Assembly (NCBI GenBank): GCA_963823515.1
Contig: CAWGMB010000002.1
Span: 62,001 to 126,000 of the forward strand
Direction: 5' to 3'
From: Miltoncostaea sp963823515
Lineage (GTDB): Bacteria; Actinomycetota; Thermoleophilia; Miltoncostaeales; Miltoncostaeaceae
Length of the DNA: 64,000 nucleotides
Below are positions 51,569 to 60,922 of the stretch, one piece after another (the stretch's first letter is position 1; each line of letters starts with the position of its first letter). A program made the translations under genes and the position numbers. The notes beneath the pieces were generated by a model. That model had not been told where the DNA came from. It worked only from the letters and a program-made list of their open reading frames with translations, and searched no databases.

Positions 51569-53236
51569 ATGTCCACGACATCGCCCGTGCCCGCGGCGCC
51601 CGAGGACCCCGGGAGCGAAGCCGCCCGCATCGCCAGCCTGCGGAGCCTGAGGATCCTCGACACGCCGCCCGAGGAGAGGTTCGACCGGATCACCGAGCTC
51701 GCCGCCCTGGTGTTCGCCGTTCCCATCGCGCTCGTCAGCCTGGTCGATTTCAACCGGCAATGGTTCAAGTCGTGCATCGGGCTCGACGTGTCGGAGACCG
51801 ACCGGGAGGTCTCGTTCTGCAGCCACGCGATTCTGAGCGCAGAACCGATGATCATCGAGGACGCGCAGGCCGACCCGAGGTTCGCGGACAACGCCCTCGT
51901 CACGGGACCACCAGGCATCCGCTTCTACGCCGGCGCACCCCTCAGCGACCCGGCCGGCCACAGGCTCGGCACGCTGTGCGTCATCGACGTGAGGCCGCGG
52001 AGGCCCACCGCCCGCGAGATCGAGATCCTGCGGAAGCTCGCCCGGTGGGCCGAGAAGGAGGTCAACTCGATCGGCCTCGATCGGACGACGCAGTTGCTCC
52101 ACGAGAGCGAGGACTTGTACCGGTCCGTCGTCGCCGCGGTGGAGGAGGGCGTCGTGGTACGCGACACGACGGGCTCGGTCGTCGCGTGCAACGCGAGCGC
52201 TGAGCGGATACTCGGGCTGCCGGCCGATCGGATCGTCGGGCGGTCGTTGACCCGCCTCCCGTGGCGCGCGGTCGACGCCGAGGGGGCGCCCTTCGGCGAC
52301 AGCGACAGCCCGGCAGCCACGGCCCTGCTCACGGGGCAGGCCTGCTCGGGCGTGATCGTCGGCCTGTGCCGGCCCGACAGGGATACCACCTGGATCACCG
52401 TGAACGCCCGGCTCCTCATCCAGCTCGGCGAGTCTCGGCCGTACGCCTCCGTGGCCACCTTCGCCGACATCACCGAGCGTCGCGCGGTCGATCGGATGCA
52501 GGACGAGTTCGTCTCGGTCGTGAGCCACGAACTGCGCACGCCGCTCGCGTCCGTCAAGGGGGCCCTCAGCCTGATCGCGGACGGCGACACAGGCACTTTG
52601 CCCGCGGCCACGAGCCGCATGACGGAGATCGCGCTCGCGAACGTCGATCGCCTCGGCCGCATGGTCGAGGACATCCTGGACATCGAACGGCTGAGGTCGG
52701 GTCACGCGAGCCTCGTCACGCAGGAGACCGACGCCGCGGCGCTGGTGCGCAGCGTGATCGCGGCGATGCAGCCGGACGCCGAGCGCGCGGGCACGACCCT
52801 CGAACTGACGTCCGACGGGGCGAGCGCCGTGCTCGACGCCGACCGCATCACCCAGGTCCTCACCAACCTGCTCGGCAACTCGATCAAGTTCTCCTGGCCC
52901 GGGAGCGCGATCCGTCTGTCGGTCGCAGAGGAGGGTGGCTTCGCGGTCTTCCGCGTCTCCGATCAGGGCAGGGGCATCCCGAAGGACGATCTCGAGACGA
53001 TCTTCGGGCGGTTCCACCAGGTAGAGGCCGCCGACGCGCGCGAGAAGGGCGGAACGGGGCTCGGCCTCGCGATCTGCCGGGGGATCATCGAGCAGCACGG
53101 CGGGCGCATCTGGGCCGAGAGCGTCGAGGGCCGGGGCTCGACATTCACCTTCACCCTCCCGCTCGAGGCCGGCGCCGGAGGGGCGGCGACGAGCGCAGAG
53201 GCCCCGCCCGGCGGCCTCACCACGACCCAGTCGTAG
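51569..53236 (+). CDS. GAF-PAS sensor histidine kinase
   Basis: The 555-residue soluble protein has a GAF domain (about 20-170, 'LRILDTPPEERFDRITELAALVFAVPIALVSLVDFNRQWFKS', with 'SFCSHAIL'), a PAS domain (about 190-310), a HisKA domain with the phospho-accepting His in 'VSVVSHELRTPLASVKGAL', and an ATPase domain with N box 'LTNLLGNSIKFS', G1 'VSDQGRGIP' and G2 'GGTGLGLAI'. The GAF with 'CSHA' resembles those sensing redox or light in such kinases, but the ligand is not evident. No response regulator gene is adjacent. No membrane helix, so it is cytosolic. Confidence 0.93.
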   Translation: MSTTSPVPAAPEDPGSEAARIASLRSLRILDTPPEERFDRITELAALVFAVPIALVSLVDFNRQWFKSCIGLDVSETDREVSFCSHAILSAEPMIIEDAQADPRFADNALVTGPPGIRFYAGAPLSDPAGHRLGTLCVIDVRPRRPTAREIEILRKLARWAEKEVNSIGLDRTTQLLHESEDLYRSVVAAVEEGVVVRDTTGSVVACNASAERILGLPADRIVGRSLTRLPWRAVDAEGAPFGDSDSPAATALLTGQACSGVIVGLCRPDRDTTWITVNARLLIQLGESRPYASVATFADITERRAVDRMQDEFVSVVSHELRTPLASVKGALSLIADGDTGTLPAATSRMTEIALANVDRLGRMVEDILDIERLRSGHASLVTQETDAAALVRSVIAAMQPDAERAGTTLELTSDGASAVLDADRITQVLTNLLGNSIKFSWPGSAIRLSVAEEGGFAVFRVSDQGRGIPKDDLETIFGRFHQVEAADAREKGGTGLGLAICRGIIEQHGGRIWAESVEGRGSTFTFTLPLEAGAGGAATSAEAPPGGLTTTQS

Positions 53237-53678
53237 TGGCCCGCCACGTCGCGGGCGGGCGTCGCTGGATGCGCAGGGGCGTTCAGGAGGGGTGCGCCGG
53301 TGACGAAGACCCGGCCGGCCGGCCCGATCCCCGCCAAGCCGGGGCGAGGACTCGGACTCGCGACCTTCCCGCTCACGAGGGGCAGCCGAGGCCGGCGGCG
53401 GGCCCCGCAGGGGTCAGGTCTCAGATCCGCCGGAGCGCCGCCCCGGCACAGGACGGAGCCCGGGCAGCCCCTCTACCGAAACCATCGGCGCGCCACGCTG
53501 ACGGTCGGAGCCGGGCTCGTGGTTGCGCGCAATCCCCGTGAGACGCTCCATACGGATCTCGCGCTCGGCTTCGTCGATCTCCTCGTCGAGCGAGTCCCAC
53601 TCGGCGCGGCCTCACGTCCCTTGCACGGCAGGGATAGCGCCGGGGGTCCGGGTCGGCCACTTGTGCGGAATCCCGGCC
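53237..53678. other. 442-base stretch; possible gene remnant on the minus strand
   Basis: On the minus strand between about 53611 and the stop at 53414 one frame reads 'EWDSLDEEIDEAEREIRMER' and then loses coding character; there is no start codon and a stop precedes it. The coiled-coil segment looks like the end of a lost protein, possibly phage-capsid-like, but that is a guess. Nothing else seen. Confidence 0.3.
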
Positions 53679-55829
53679 CTACGGCGCCGCAGGGGGCTCC
53701 AGATCCGCGGCCGTAATCGTGCCGTCCGTGAAGTTCTCGCCCCTCAGCCCGGTGGCGAGCAGGGTGCGGAGCGTGTTGGTTCGTATCACTGCCCCCCTGG
53801 CGATTCTCTGGTTGATCCTCAGCTGCGTGAGCGTGGGAGTGATCTTCGCCGTGGAGATGCCGGGCTTCTTGATGGCGGTCTTTGACTTCGCCGGTGCTCT
53901 TGCGGGGCCTGTGGTGCTGATGATGGTGAGGTCTCGGCGCAGCCGGTCTCGGCCGAGTGTGCCGTCGTCGATATCACCACCGGTGAGGGTGCCCTCGATC
54001 CGCGCCTTGAGCGCATTCGCTCGGCGGATGGCAGCAGCGTAGACCCTCTGGTTGGTGGCAAGCTGCCTGGCGGTGAGGGTGAACTTTGCGTTCCTATCCT
54101 TCGCCGTGGGGATGTTCACCGGGCGGGGATTGGCCACCGTGGCTTCGGGTCCAAACGAACCGACCGTGATGGCGATTCCGGCATCCAGATCTTGAGGAGC
54201 GAGGGAGCTTCCGCACAGATCACGGCCCTCAATCCCCTCCTCGAGCCACGTCTGGATGGCGTTCGCCCGACGTACCGCGGCAGCACCGATCGCTTGGTTG
54301 ATCTTCAGCTGACCGACGGTGAGCCTGAGCGTGCCCCCACCTCCGGAGCCGCCGATCGGTGTGGGTGTGGCACAGACCGGATCGGTGAGGCCGGGAGCCT
54401 CTCCGCCCTTGACCTTGCGGGCCCAGATCTCGAACTCGAAGTTGACCAGCGGGGCGGTGTCGTCATCGCCGTACCAGCTCACCAGGTATTCGTTGGCCGC
54501 GGCGTTGTAGGCCACCGCCGGGGAATACGCGGCGTAGCCGGGGTCCCCGTCGGGGCCCATGTCGGAGATCCGGGTGTCCCCGCCGATTTCGGTGCCGCCG
54601 GCGCTGACGCGCTGGGCGAAGACCTCACGTTCATTGTCGACCAAGGGGGCGGTGTCGTCATCGCCCCACCAGGTCACCAGGTACTCGTTGGCCGTGGCGT
54701 TGTAGGCCACCGCCGGGTCCTGCGCGGTGTAGTTGAGATCCCCATCGGGGCCCATGTCGGAGATCCGGGTGTCCCCGCCGATCTCGGTGCCGCCGGCGCT
54801 GACGCGCTGGACGTAGATCTCGTCCTCATCGTTGACCAGGCCGGCGGTGTCGTCATCGCCGCGCCAGGTCACCAGGTACTCATTGGCCGTGGCGTTATAG
54901 GCCACCGCGGGGTAATCCGCGGCGTAGTCGAGATCCCCGTCGGGGCCCATGTCGGAGATCCGCGTGTCCCCGCCGATCTCGGTGCCGCCGGCGCTGACGC
55001 GCTGGGCGAAGATCTCCCACTCCCCGACGAAGCCGGCGGTGTCATCGACGCCCCGCCAGCTCACCAGGTACTCGTTGGCCGTCGCGTTGTAGGCGACCGC
55101 CGGGTAACCGGCGACGTAGTCGAGATCCCCGTCGGGGCCCATGTCGGAGATCCGGGTGTCCCCACCGATCTGGGTGCCGCCGGCGCTGACGCGCTGGACG
55201 AAGATCTCCGTCTCCCCGATGGCCAACCCCGCGGCGTCATCGACGCCGTGCCAGCTCACCAGGTACTCGTTGGCCGTCGCGTTGTAGGCCACCGCCGGGA
55301 ACCACGCGTTGTAGTCGGGATCCCCGTCGGGGCCCATGTCGGAGATCCGGGTGTCCCCGCCGATCTCGGTGCCGCCGGCGCTGAGGCGCTGGACGTAGAT
55401 CTCGTACTCCTCGTCGACCAGGCCGCCGGCGTCGTCATCGCCCCACCAGCTCACCAGGTACTCGTCGGCCGTCGGGTTGTAGGCCACTGCGGGGGAATAC
55501 GCGCCATAGCTCGCATCCCCGTCGGCGCCCATGTCGGAGATCCGAAACGAGTCGCCCTGTGGTTGGCCGTCCGGCCCCGAGAGCCGGCCGAAGATCTCCG
55601 ACTCATCGTCGGTGTCCGTCTCCCCCGCCCAGACGTGGAGAAAACCGCCGGTCGCGGTGTTGTACGCAATCGCGGGATCAACCGCCTGGAAGGCGGGATT
55701 CCCGTCCGGTGCCTGCTCCGATATGCGGATCTTCTGACCGAGCGGCTCGGTGGCCGATGCCGTGACGACGAGAGCGACGAAGGCGAACAGGCCTAACGCG
55801 AGGGCGGTAGACCACCGAGGGAACGTCAC
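53679..55829 (-). CDS. secreted beta-repeat protein with QLxINQ C-terminal modules (intact paralogue)
   Basis: The 716-residue protein has a signal peptide (STALALGLFAFVALVVTASA) and about seven repeats of 65 residues ('RISDMGPDGDxxYxAxxPAVAYNATANEYLVSWxGDDD', 'EIFAQRVSAGGTEIGGDT'), then a Gly/Pro linker. Three helical modules follow: 'LTVGQLKINQAIGAAAVRRANAI', 'LTARQLATNQRVYAAAIRRANAL' and 'PTLTQLRINQRIARGAVIRTNTL'. This is the full form of the frameshifted gene at 19745. The GTG start has AGGGG upstream and gives a normal signal peptide; the longer frame to 55991 does not. Function unknown; an extracellular binding or surface role is likely. Confidence 0.8.
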   Translation of the reverse strand: MTFPRWSTALALGLFAFVALVVTASATEPLGQKIRISEQAPDGNPAFQAVDPAIAYNTATGGFLHVWAGETDTDDESEIFGRLSGPDGQPQGDSFRISDMGADGDASYGAYSPAVAYNPTADEYLVSWWGDDDAGGLVDEEYEIYVQRLSAGGTEIGGDTRISDMGPDGDPDYNAWFPAVAYNATANEYLVSWHGVDDAAGLAIGETEIFVQRVSAGGTQIGGDTRISDMGPDGDLDYVAGYPAVAYNATANEYLVSWRGVDDTAGFVGEWEIFAQRVSAGGTEIGGDTRISDMGPDGDLDYAADYPAVAYNATANEYLVTWRGDDDTAGLVNDEDEIYVQRVSAGGTEIGGDTRISDMGPDGDLNYTAQDPAVAYNATANEYLVTWWGDDDTAPLVDNEREVFAQRVSAGGTEIGGDTRISDMGPDGDPGYAAYSPAVAYNAAANEYLVSWYGDDDTAPLVNFEFEIWARKVKGGEAPGLTDPVCATPTPIGGSGGGGTLRLTVGQLKINQAIGAAAVRRANAIQTWLEEGIEGRDLCGSSLAPQDLDAGIAITVGSFGPEATVANPRPVNIPTAKDRNAKFTLTARQLATNQRVYAAAIRRANALKARIEGTLTGGDIDDGTLGRDRLRRDLTIISTTGPARAPAKSKTAIKKPGISTAKITPTLTQLRINQRIARGAVIRTNTLRTLLATGLRGENFTDGTITAADLEPPAAP
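54484..55650 (-). repeat. in-gene tandem repeats, about 195 bp
   Basis: Six units start at 54484, 54679, 54874, 55066, 55261 and 55456 (spacing 195, 195, 192, 195, 195). They share long near-identical blocks such as CATGTCGGAGATCCG and GGTACTCGTTGGCCGT. The closeness at DNA level points to recent duplication or gene conversion inside the gene. Confidence 0.85.
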
Positions 55830-56329
55830 GACGAATCCCCTGAGCGCGGGCCGGACATTGCGGTCAGCCCTCCGCCGTTCAATGGATCGGATGGGCCACT
55901 CGACCACGACGTCGACCAATCGGCGGGCGCTCTCTTCGCCAATCGAATCAGCCTCTTCCGTGCAGTCTGCCCCACCAACTTGTGCTCCCACCGATCACGT
56001 GACCCTTCAGGGAACCGCAGCCGTGCAATTGTCCGCGTAGGTGAGTCGCGAGCCATCGGGGAATGCCTCTGACCAGGCAAGGGTTTCCCGAAGGCGGGCC
56101 CCGAGGGGATCGCCGGTGTTCCCTCTCGTGCGCCGGCGCCTGTCGAGCCGACGCGCGACGGCGTGGAGCGGGATCCGAGGCCGGTAGTCGGCGAATGCGC
56201 GAAAGGCGGTGGTCGGCGCGCCCGACCTTCTTGTCGCCGACCCGCAGGCCCAGGAGCATCCGCTCGAGCGCTGCGCCGCGGGCCGTCGGGCCGCCGCCCC
56301 GGACCGCGGACGGCGGCCTCGTCGGCCGC
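55830..56329. other. 500-base stretch without a supported gene
   Basis: Upstream region of the secreted repeat-protein gene. A minus-strand frame ends 'LAWSEAFPDGSRLTYADNCTAAVP' near 56007, looking like the end of an old coding sequence, but no consistent frame extends upstream. No other feature seen. Confidence 0.35.
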
Positions 56330-57835
56330 TCAGATGACGCCGCTCAAGACCGCCAGATGCGGATGCGTCTCGCGCGTGAGCATCGGGTTCTCGCCGATGT
56401 GCTTGAGCTGCTGGTAGCTCTCGAACCCCCACCGCCCGAGCTCGCGCCCGACACCCGACTGCTTATAGCCCCCGAAGGGCGCCCGCAGGTCGAAGCCGTG
56501 CCAGTCGTTGATCCAGACGGTCCCGGCGCGCAGGCGCCGGGCGATCGCCCGGGCGCGCTCGAGGTCGCAGGACTGAACCCCGGCCGCCAGGCCGTAGATC
56601 GTGTCGTTGGCCAGCGCAACGGCCTCGTCGTCGCTGTCGAACGGGGTCACCGTGATCACCGGGCCGAAGATCTCCTCCTGACAGATGCGTGAGTGGTTGT
56701 CGACGTCCGTGAAGATCGTCGGGGGGTAGAAGGCGGCGCGATCGAGACCTTCGGCGAGCCCCTCGGGAACCGCCCCCCCGCAGGCGGGCTCGCCGGCCTC
56801 GGCGCGACCGATCGCGACGTACCTGGCGACGTGCTCGACACGCCCCCGCGAGGCGAGCGGGCCCAGGTCGGTCGCGGGGTCGAGGGGGTCGCCGAGCCGG
56901 ATCGCGGCGGCGCGCGCGACGAGCAGGTCGCGAAGCGACTCGTAGATCGGGCGCTGGACGAACACACGCGTTCCCGCCTCGCAGATCTGGCCCGAGTGCG
57001 TGAAGGCCGCCCAGAGGACCGCGCCCGCCGCCACGTCGAGGTCCGCGTCGTCGAGCACGATGTTCGCCGACTTCCCCCCGAGCTCGAGGGTGACGGGCTT
57101 CACCGTGGACGAGGCGAGCTCCATGATCCGCCGCCCGACCTCCGTCGACCCGGTGAAGGCCACCTTGTCGACGCCCGGACTCGACGCGAGGGCCTCACCG
57201 ACCACCTCCCCCGGCCCCGGGAGCACGTTGAGGACACCGGGCGGCAGCCCCGCGGCCTGCGCCACGTCGGCCAGCGCCAGCGCCGAGAGCGGCGTCAGAG
57301 AGGCCGGCTTCAGGATCACCGCGTTGCCGGCGCCGATCGCCGGCGCGACCTTCCACGAGGCCATCAGCAACGGGACGTTCCACGGGATGATCGCGGCGCA
57401 GACACCCGTCGGCTCGCGACGGACGACGTGGCGACCGGGAGCCCGCTCGTCGAGAGGCAACTCCATCTCCTCAGGCGTGCTCTCGGCGATCTCGGCGAAG
57501 GCACGGAAGGTGCCCGCCGACCAGGGGACGTCCATAACCGAGATGCGCCGGATCGTGCCACCGCTGTCGCGGGCCTCGAGCTCGGCCAGGCCGGGATACG
57601 ACTCGAGCCCGTCGGCGATGGCGCGCATCACCCCGGCTCGCTCCGCGGGGGTCATGCGCGGCCAGGGCCCCTCCTCGAACGCTCGCCGGGCCGCGGCCAG
57701 CGCGCGCTCGACATCCTCCTCGCCGGCGCGAGCGATCCGGGCGATCTCGGTCGCGCGAGCCGGATCGTAGGTCCCGAACGTCTCGCCGGAGGCCGCGTCC
57801 CGGAACTCGCCATCGATGAACAATCGGGTTCTCAT
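56330..57835 (-). CDS. NAD(P)-dependent aldehyde dehydrogenase
   Basis: The 501-residue protein is a full-length ALDH. It has the 'PTGVCAAIIPWNVPLLMASWKVAPAIGAGNAVILKPASLTPLSAL' cofactor region, 'VAFTGSTEVGRRIM', the catalytic Glu in 'LELGGKSANIV', the catalytic Cys in 'THSGQICEAGTRVF' and 'EEIFGPVITVTPFD'. The aldehyde is not known; a wide-range enzyme is likely. The ATG at 57835 was chosen because it begins 'RTRLFIDGEF' as in the family and has GAGGATGGGCG upstream. It stands alone. Confidence 0.95.
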   Translation of the reverse strand: MRTRLFIDGEFRDAASGETFGTYDPARATEIARIARAGEEDVERALAAARRAFEEGPWPRMTPAERAGVMRAIADGLESYPGLAELEARDSGGTIRRISVMDVPWSAGTFRAFAEIAESTPEEMELPLDERAPGRHVVRREPTGVCAAIIPWNVPLLMASWKVAPAIGAGNAVILKPASLTPLSALALADVAQAAGLPPGVLNVLPGPGEVVGEALASSPGVDKVAFTGSTEVGRRIMELASSTVKPVTLELGGKSANIVLDDADLDVAAGAVLWAAFTHSGQICEAGTRVFVQRPIYESLRDLLVARAAAIRLGDPLDPATDLGPLASRGRVEHVARYVAIGRAEAGEPACGGAVPEGLAEGLDRAAFYPPTIFTDVDNHSRICQEEIFGPVITVTPFDSDDEAVALANDTIYGLAAGVQSCDLERARAIARRLRAGTVWINDWHGFDLRAPFGGYKQSGVGRELGRWGFESYQQLKHIGENPMLTRETHPHLAVLSGVI

Positions 57836-58170
57836 CGCCCATCCTCCTCGTGTCCCGCACACCGGCCCCTGAGCATCGCCGGGCATCGAGGGGCGGGGCG
57901 ACCGTGCGCCCCCGATGCCCGCTTACGGAAACACCGCTTGCGCATGCGGGTAATCCGGCCGGGGTGGGGCACGCACACGTCGGCATGTGGGCCGCCTGGT
58001 GGCGGACCCTCACCGCCGCGCTTCGAGGGATGTCCCCCTGCTCCCATGAACGGCCCGCGCACCTTCTCAGGATCACGGCGCGCGCCGGGGCGGGTGTGGA
58101 GCGGGAGACGGGAAGCCCAACGGGGGCGCAACGGTCCCCGGACCCGTGTTTCCCTCAAGGGCCTCGCGCA
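57836..58170. other. 335-base stretch between aldehyde dehydrogenase and tRNA-Thr genes
   Basis: No gene or clear RNA seen. It holds the upstream region of the aldehyde dehydrogenase gene. The word CTTACGGAAAC near 57923 also occurs near 637 in the first stretch, of unknown meaning. Confidence 0.35.
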
Positions 58171-58243
58171 AGCCGGAGAGGGGACTCGAACCCCTGACCT
58201 GCCGCTTACAAGGCGGCTGCTCTACCAGCTGAGCTACTCCGGC
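58171..58243 (-). tRNA. tRNA-Thr (anticodon TGT)
   Basis: The minus strand folds as a cloverleaf with acceptor stem GCCGGAG (58237-58243) paired with CTCCGGC (58172-58178), D-arm TAGCTCAGCTGGT, anticodon loop CTTGTAA with TGT, and T-arm GGGTTCGAGTCCC. It decodes ACA threonine codons. CCA is not encoded. Confidence 0.95.
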
Positions 58244-58330
58244 GGATGGACTCCATTATCGCCATCCCGACCTCCGCCGGGGGCCGGCTCGCCCAGCGGG
58301 GCGCACGGCCGGGGCGCCGGTCTTGCGGGG

Positions 58331-59542
58331 TCAGGTGCTCTCGGCCCACCGGGCGCCGGTGGGCGCTCGAACCAGCACGAGCGCGGCGAGGCCTGCAACC
58401 AGGCTGATCGCGGCGAGGGCCAGGTAGGCGCGCGCCTCCCCGAGCGGGATCGCCGACACGCCGACGAGCAGAGCCCCGAGCGCTCCGGCCCGGGCGTTCA
58501 TGGCGCCGCCGGCGAGGCCGATCGGCACCCGCAGCTCGCCGTGGACGTGGCCGGCGCGCCGCACGTTCACGACGAGGCCGACGAGAGCGCCCGCGCCGAG
58601 CAAGGCCGCGTAGCCGATGGCCGCCTCGCGGGCACCGTGGGCAAGGGCGAGGGCGACGAGGGCGACCGGCTGCGCGACGAGAGCGCCGACCAGCGCGGAT
58701 TTCCAGGGGACGAAGCGGATCAGCCGCGGGGCGGCGACCGTCGTGACACCGAGGGCGACGATGCCGAGCAGGAAGACCGGTTGGACCTTCGGGCCGAGGC
58801 CGAGGTCGAGGCGCAGATAGGGCAGGATCAGCGCCCCGGCGCCGCCGGCGATCACGCTCGCGAGGAGGCCTGCCATCGTGAGCGCGCGCAGGGGTCGGTC
58901 GCCCCACAGCAGGCGGGACGTCTGGGCGACGGCGTGGTCGAGCGGCAGTCGCGCCTGCGGTCGCAGGTCGATGTCGGGATGGTGGCCGGCCGACACGATC
59001 GCCCCCGCGGCGAACACCGTGGCGGCGGCGAGGAAGAGAGGCCGCGGACCGAGTCCGGGCGCTGCCGCGGCCGCCAGGCCGAGACCGCAGATGTAGCCGG
59101 CGTGAAACTGCCCGGTGAGGTCGCGCGCAGCCGTCCCGAGGCGCTCGTCGGCCACCAGGTGGTGAAGCGTCGACAGGCACGACGCGTCGAAGGCGATGCG
59201 CGCGACGCCCCATCCGAGGGCGGCGAGCGCGACCAGACCGAGGCGCGGCGACCCGTCGAGGGCGAGCGCGGCCGCGACGCCGGCCAGTGCGAGCTGAGAG
59301 ATGACGAGCGTCAGGCGGCGCGAGCGGCGCTCCACGTGGCGGCCCGCCCACCCGGCGCCGACCGCGACCGGCAGGAGGCCCGCGGCGACGCAGAGCCCGA
59401 TCGCGCCGGGGCCGTGCGAGCCGGCGATCAGCGTCAGCGCGATCAATACCGTCCCCATCCCCTGGCCCAGGGCGCAGAGGAACTGCGCCCACCACATGAG
59501 GCGGCGCTCGTTGCGCGGGTCTGAGGAGTGCGTGCGGTTCAT
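58331..59542 (-). CDS. MFS transporter
   Basis: The 403-residue protein has 12 hydrophobic segments in two sets of six. The N-terminal half includes 'MWWAQFLCALGQGMGTVLIALTLIAG' and the loop 2-3 motif 'GAGWAGRHVERRSRR', and the C-terminal half 'AAPRLIRFVPWKSALVGALVAQPVALVALALA'. It resembles the MFS family of drug or macrolide-type exporters (MefA-like) with no obvious substrate. The ATG at 59542 was chosen as the first before the helix; the ribosome-binding site is weak (GGA). It is followed by tRNA-Thr on the same strand. Confidence 0.8.
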   Translation of the reverse strand: MNRTHSSDPRNERRLMWWAQFLCALGQGMGTVLIALTLIAGSHGPGAIGLCVAAGLLPVAVGAGWAGRHVERRSRRLTLVISQLALAGVAAALALDGSPRLGLVALAALGWGVARIAFDASCLSTLHHLVADERLGTAARDLTGQFHAGYICGLGLAAAAAPGLGPRPLFLAAATVFAAGAIVSAGHHPDIDLRPQARLPLDHAVAQTSRLLWGDRPLRALTMAGLLASVIAGGAGALILPYLRLDLGLGPKVQPVFLLGIVALGVTTVAAPRLIRFVPWKSALVGALVAQPVALVALALAHGAREAAIGYAALLGAGALVGLVVNVRRAGHVHGELRVPIGLAGGAMNARAGALGALLVGVSAIPLGEARAYLALAAISLVAGLAALVLVRAPTGARWAEST

Positions 59543-59861
59543 TGCGATCCGGTCCTGGCAGACGAACGGCCGGCGATGGGCGCCGGCCGGAGGTGTACGA
59601 CGGATATGACGTGAGGGCGGGGGTGCGCCCCGGCCACGTAACGAGAGTAGGTGAAGAGCGCGCGGTGCGCCCTCTTCTCGGCCACGCGTCCCTGCCACAC
59701 CTCATCGGCAGTCCGCGCGACGTTCCGAGGGCAACGGCCGAAGGCGGAGCGATGAAGGACGCACATCCCCTTCCCCGCCCCACCCCGCCCCGCTCGCATT
59801 CGCCCGAGCCTGGCCGGAGGCCCTCCTCCCGGGGCATCTCCTACGATCACCCCGAAGGACG
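59543..59861. other. 319-base divergent intergenic stretch
   Basis: Between the MFS gene and the hypothetical gene at 59862. A TACGAT box at 59841-59846 may start the rightward transcript with a short leader holding GAAGG. Nothing else was identified. Confidence 0.4.
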
Positions 59862-60230
59862 ATGGCGCGGCGACGACGGATGCGGCTGGAACTGGACGAG
59901 ACCCACCTGGGGATCCACCTCACCCGCGGCGAGAAGATCCTCGCCGTGCACGGCGACATCACGATCCCGCTGGCCGAGATCACGTCGGTCTCGGTCGATC
60001 CGGACCCCATGCAGTCGATCCGGGGGCACCTGCTCGTGGGCCTGCGCGTCCCGCGCCGCCGCTATCTGTGCACCAGCGGCCTCGGCCGGGAGTTCTGGGC
60101 CATTCGCGGCAGTCGGCCGGCGCTGCGGGTGTCGTTCACCGGCCGCCGCCTTCGGATGGCGACCATCTCGATCGCGGATCCCGAGGGGATCGCCGAGCGC
60201 ATCCACCTGCAGCGACGTGCCCTGAGCTGA
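59862..60230 (+). CDS. hypothetical protein, small beta-rich (PH-like) fold
   Basis: The 122-residue protein shows alternating strands ('RLELDETHLGIHLTRGEKILAVHGDITIPLAEITSVSVDPD', 'RRYLCTSGLGREFWAIRGSRPALRVSFTGRRLRMATISIADPEGIAERI'). The pattern of 'D.....I..aeI.sV.v', a W and an 'IADPEGIAERI' helix is like the bacterial PH-domain fold. No assigned function. ATG has GAAGG close by; an ATG at 59880 is also possible. Confidence 0.65.
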   Translation: MARRRRMRLELDETHLGIHLTRGEKILAVHGDITIPLAEITSVSVDPDPMQSIRGHLLVGLRVPRRRYLCTSGLGREFWAIRGSRPALRVSFTGRRLRMATISIADPEGIAERIHLQRRALS

Positions 60231-60269
60231 CCGGCGTCGCGGCCGGCGTCGGTGTCCCGAGTCGACGTC

Positions 60270-60372
60270 GGGGACGCCTCTCGGGCGGCGCGGTATCCGT
60301 CGCTGAAAGCTCCCGTGGCTCTGAGGACGATCTCGTCTGCGCCGCCGCCATGCCTCCTCGCTTGCAGGTCAT
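60270..60372 (-). pseudogene. partial duplicate of the SnoaL gene 5' end
   Basis: Plus-strand 60270-60372 matches 60845-60949 (5' end of the SnoaL-like gene, ribosome-binding site and upstream) with scattered changes. The copied start region encodes a damaged 'DEIVL' / 'AFSDG' segment and no complete gene. A 12-base match to the ends of the inverted-repeat element lies at 60252-60263, just beside it. Confidence 0.6.
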
Positions 60373-60502
60373 CGCCCGGCCTGGGCGACCCTCGGCGCAG
60401 ACCGGCCTCGTCTGCGGCGGGGCAGCCGCAGCCCGAGCCCCCGCCGACTGGCGGTCGTGACTGCCGGCGCCCCCCGGGCCGACCGCGTGGCTCGAGCCGG
60501 GG

Positions 60503-60922
60503 CTACTCGATCAGGCCCAATTGACGCATGATGTTGGCGAGGTCGAAGTAGTGGTGCATCTCGGCGATCTTCCCGTCCCGTACGCGGACCATCATCGCGG
60601 CCGGGTTCACCGTCTGCTTGCCGGTCGCCGGCAGGGTCTGCCCGTCGGGTGTCACCAGAGGGCCCGACTGGGTGCCGAGCCAGACCGTCTCCATGGCCAC
60701 CTCGTCGCCCTGGGCGACCGTCCTCGTGTCGCTGTTGCGCAGATCGGGCCAGCTGGCCTTCCAGCCGAAGACCAGATCGGCGACCTGGGCGGCGCCCTCG
60801 GCCCTGCGCCCGGTGCACGGCTCCCAGTAGACGCAGTCCGGCGTCAGGGACGCCTCCCAGGCGGCGCGGTCCCCGTCGCTGAATGCTCCCATGGTGCTGA
60901 GGACGATCTCGTCTGCGCTCAC
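60503..60922 (-). CDS. SnoaL-like polyketide cyclase family protein
   Basis: The 139-residue protein matches the SnoaL/NTF2 fold: 'AFSDGDRAAWEASLTPDCVYWEPCTGRRAEGAAQVADLVFGWKASWPDLRN' and 'GKQTVNPAAMMVRVRDGKIAEMHHYFDLANIMRQLGLI'. The end 'HHYFD...QLG' is typical. Its catalytic role is unknown; many act as cyclases or isomerases of small molecules. The GTG at 60922 has a near-perfect AAGGAGG upstream. A decayed partial copy of its start lies 580 bases away. Confidence 0.9.
   Translation of the reverse strand: MSADEIVLSTMGAFSDGDRAAWEASLTPDCVYWEPCTGRRAEGAAQVADLVFGWKASWPDLRNSDTRTVAQGDEVAMETVWLGTQSGPLVTPDGQTLPATGKQTVNPAAMMVRVRDGKIAEMHHYFDLANIMRQLGLIE

Noticed and set aside
53414..53611. Phage capsid fragment
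   Set aside because: A single coiled-coil-like segment (EWDSLDEEIDEAEREIRMER) is not enough evidence; no other phage gene is nearby.
54484..55650. CRISPR or mobile repeat
   Set aside because: The about 195-bp spacing is a multiple of three within an open reading frame, so it codes for protein repeats.
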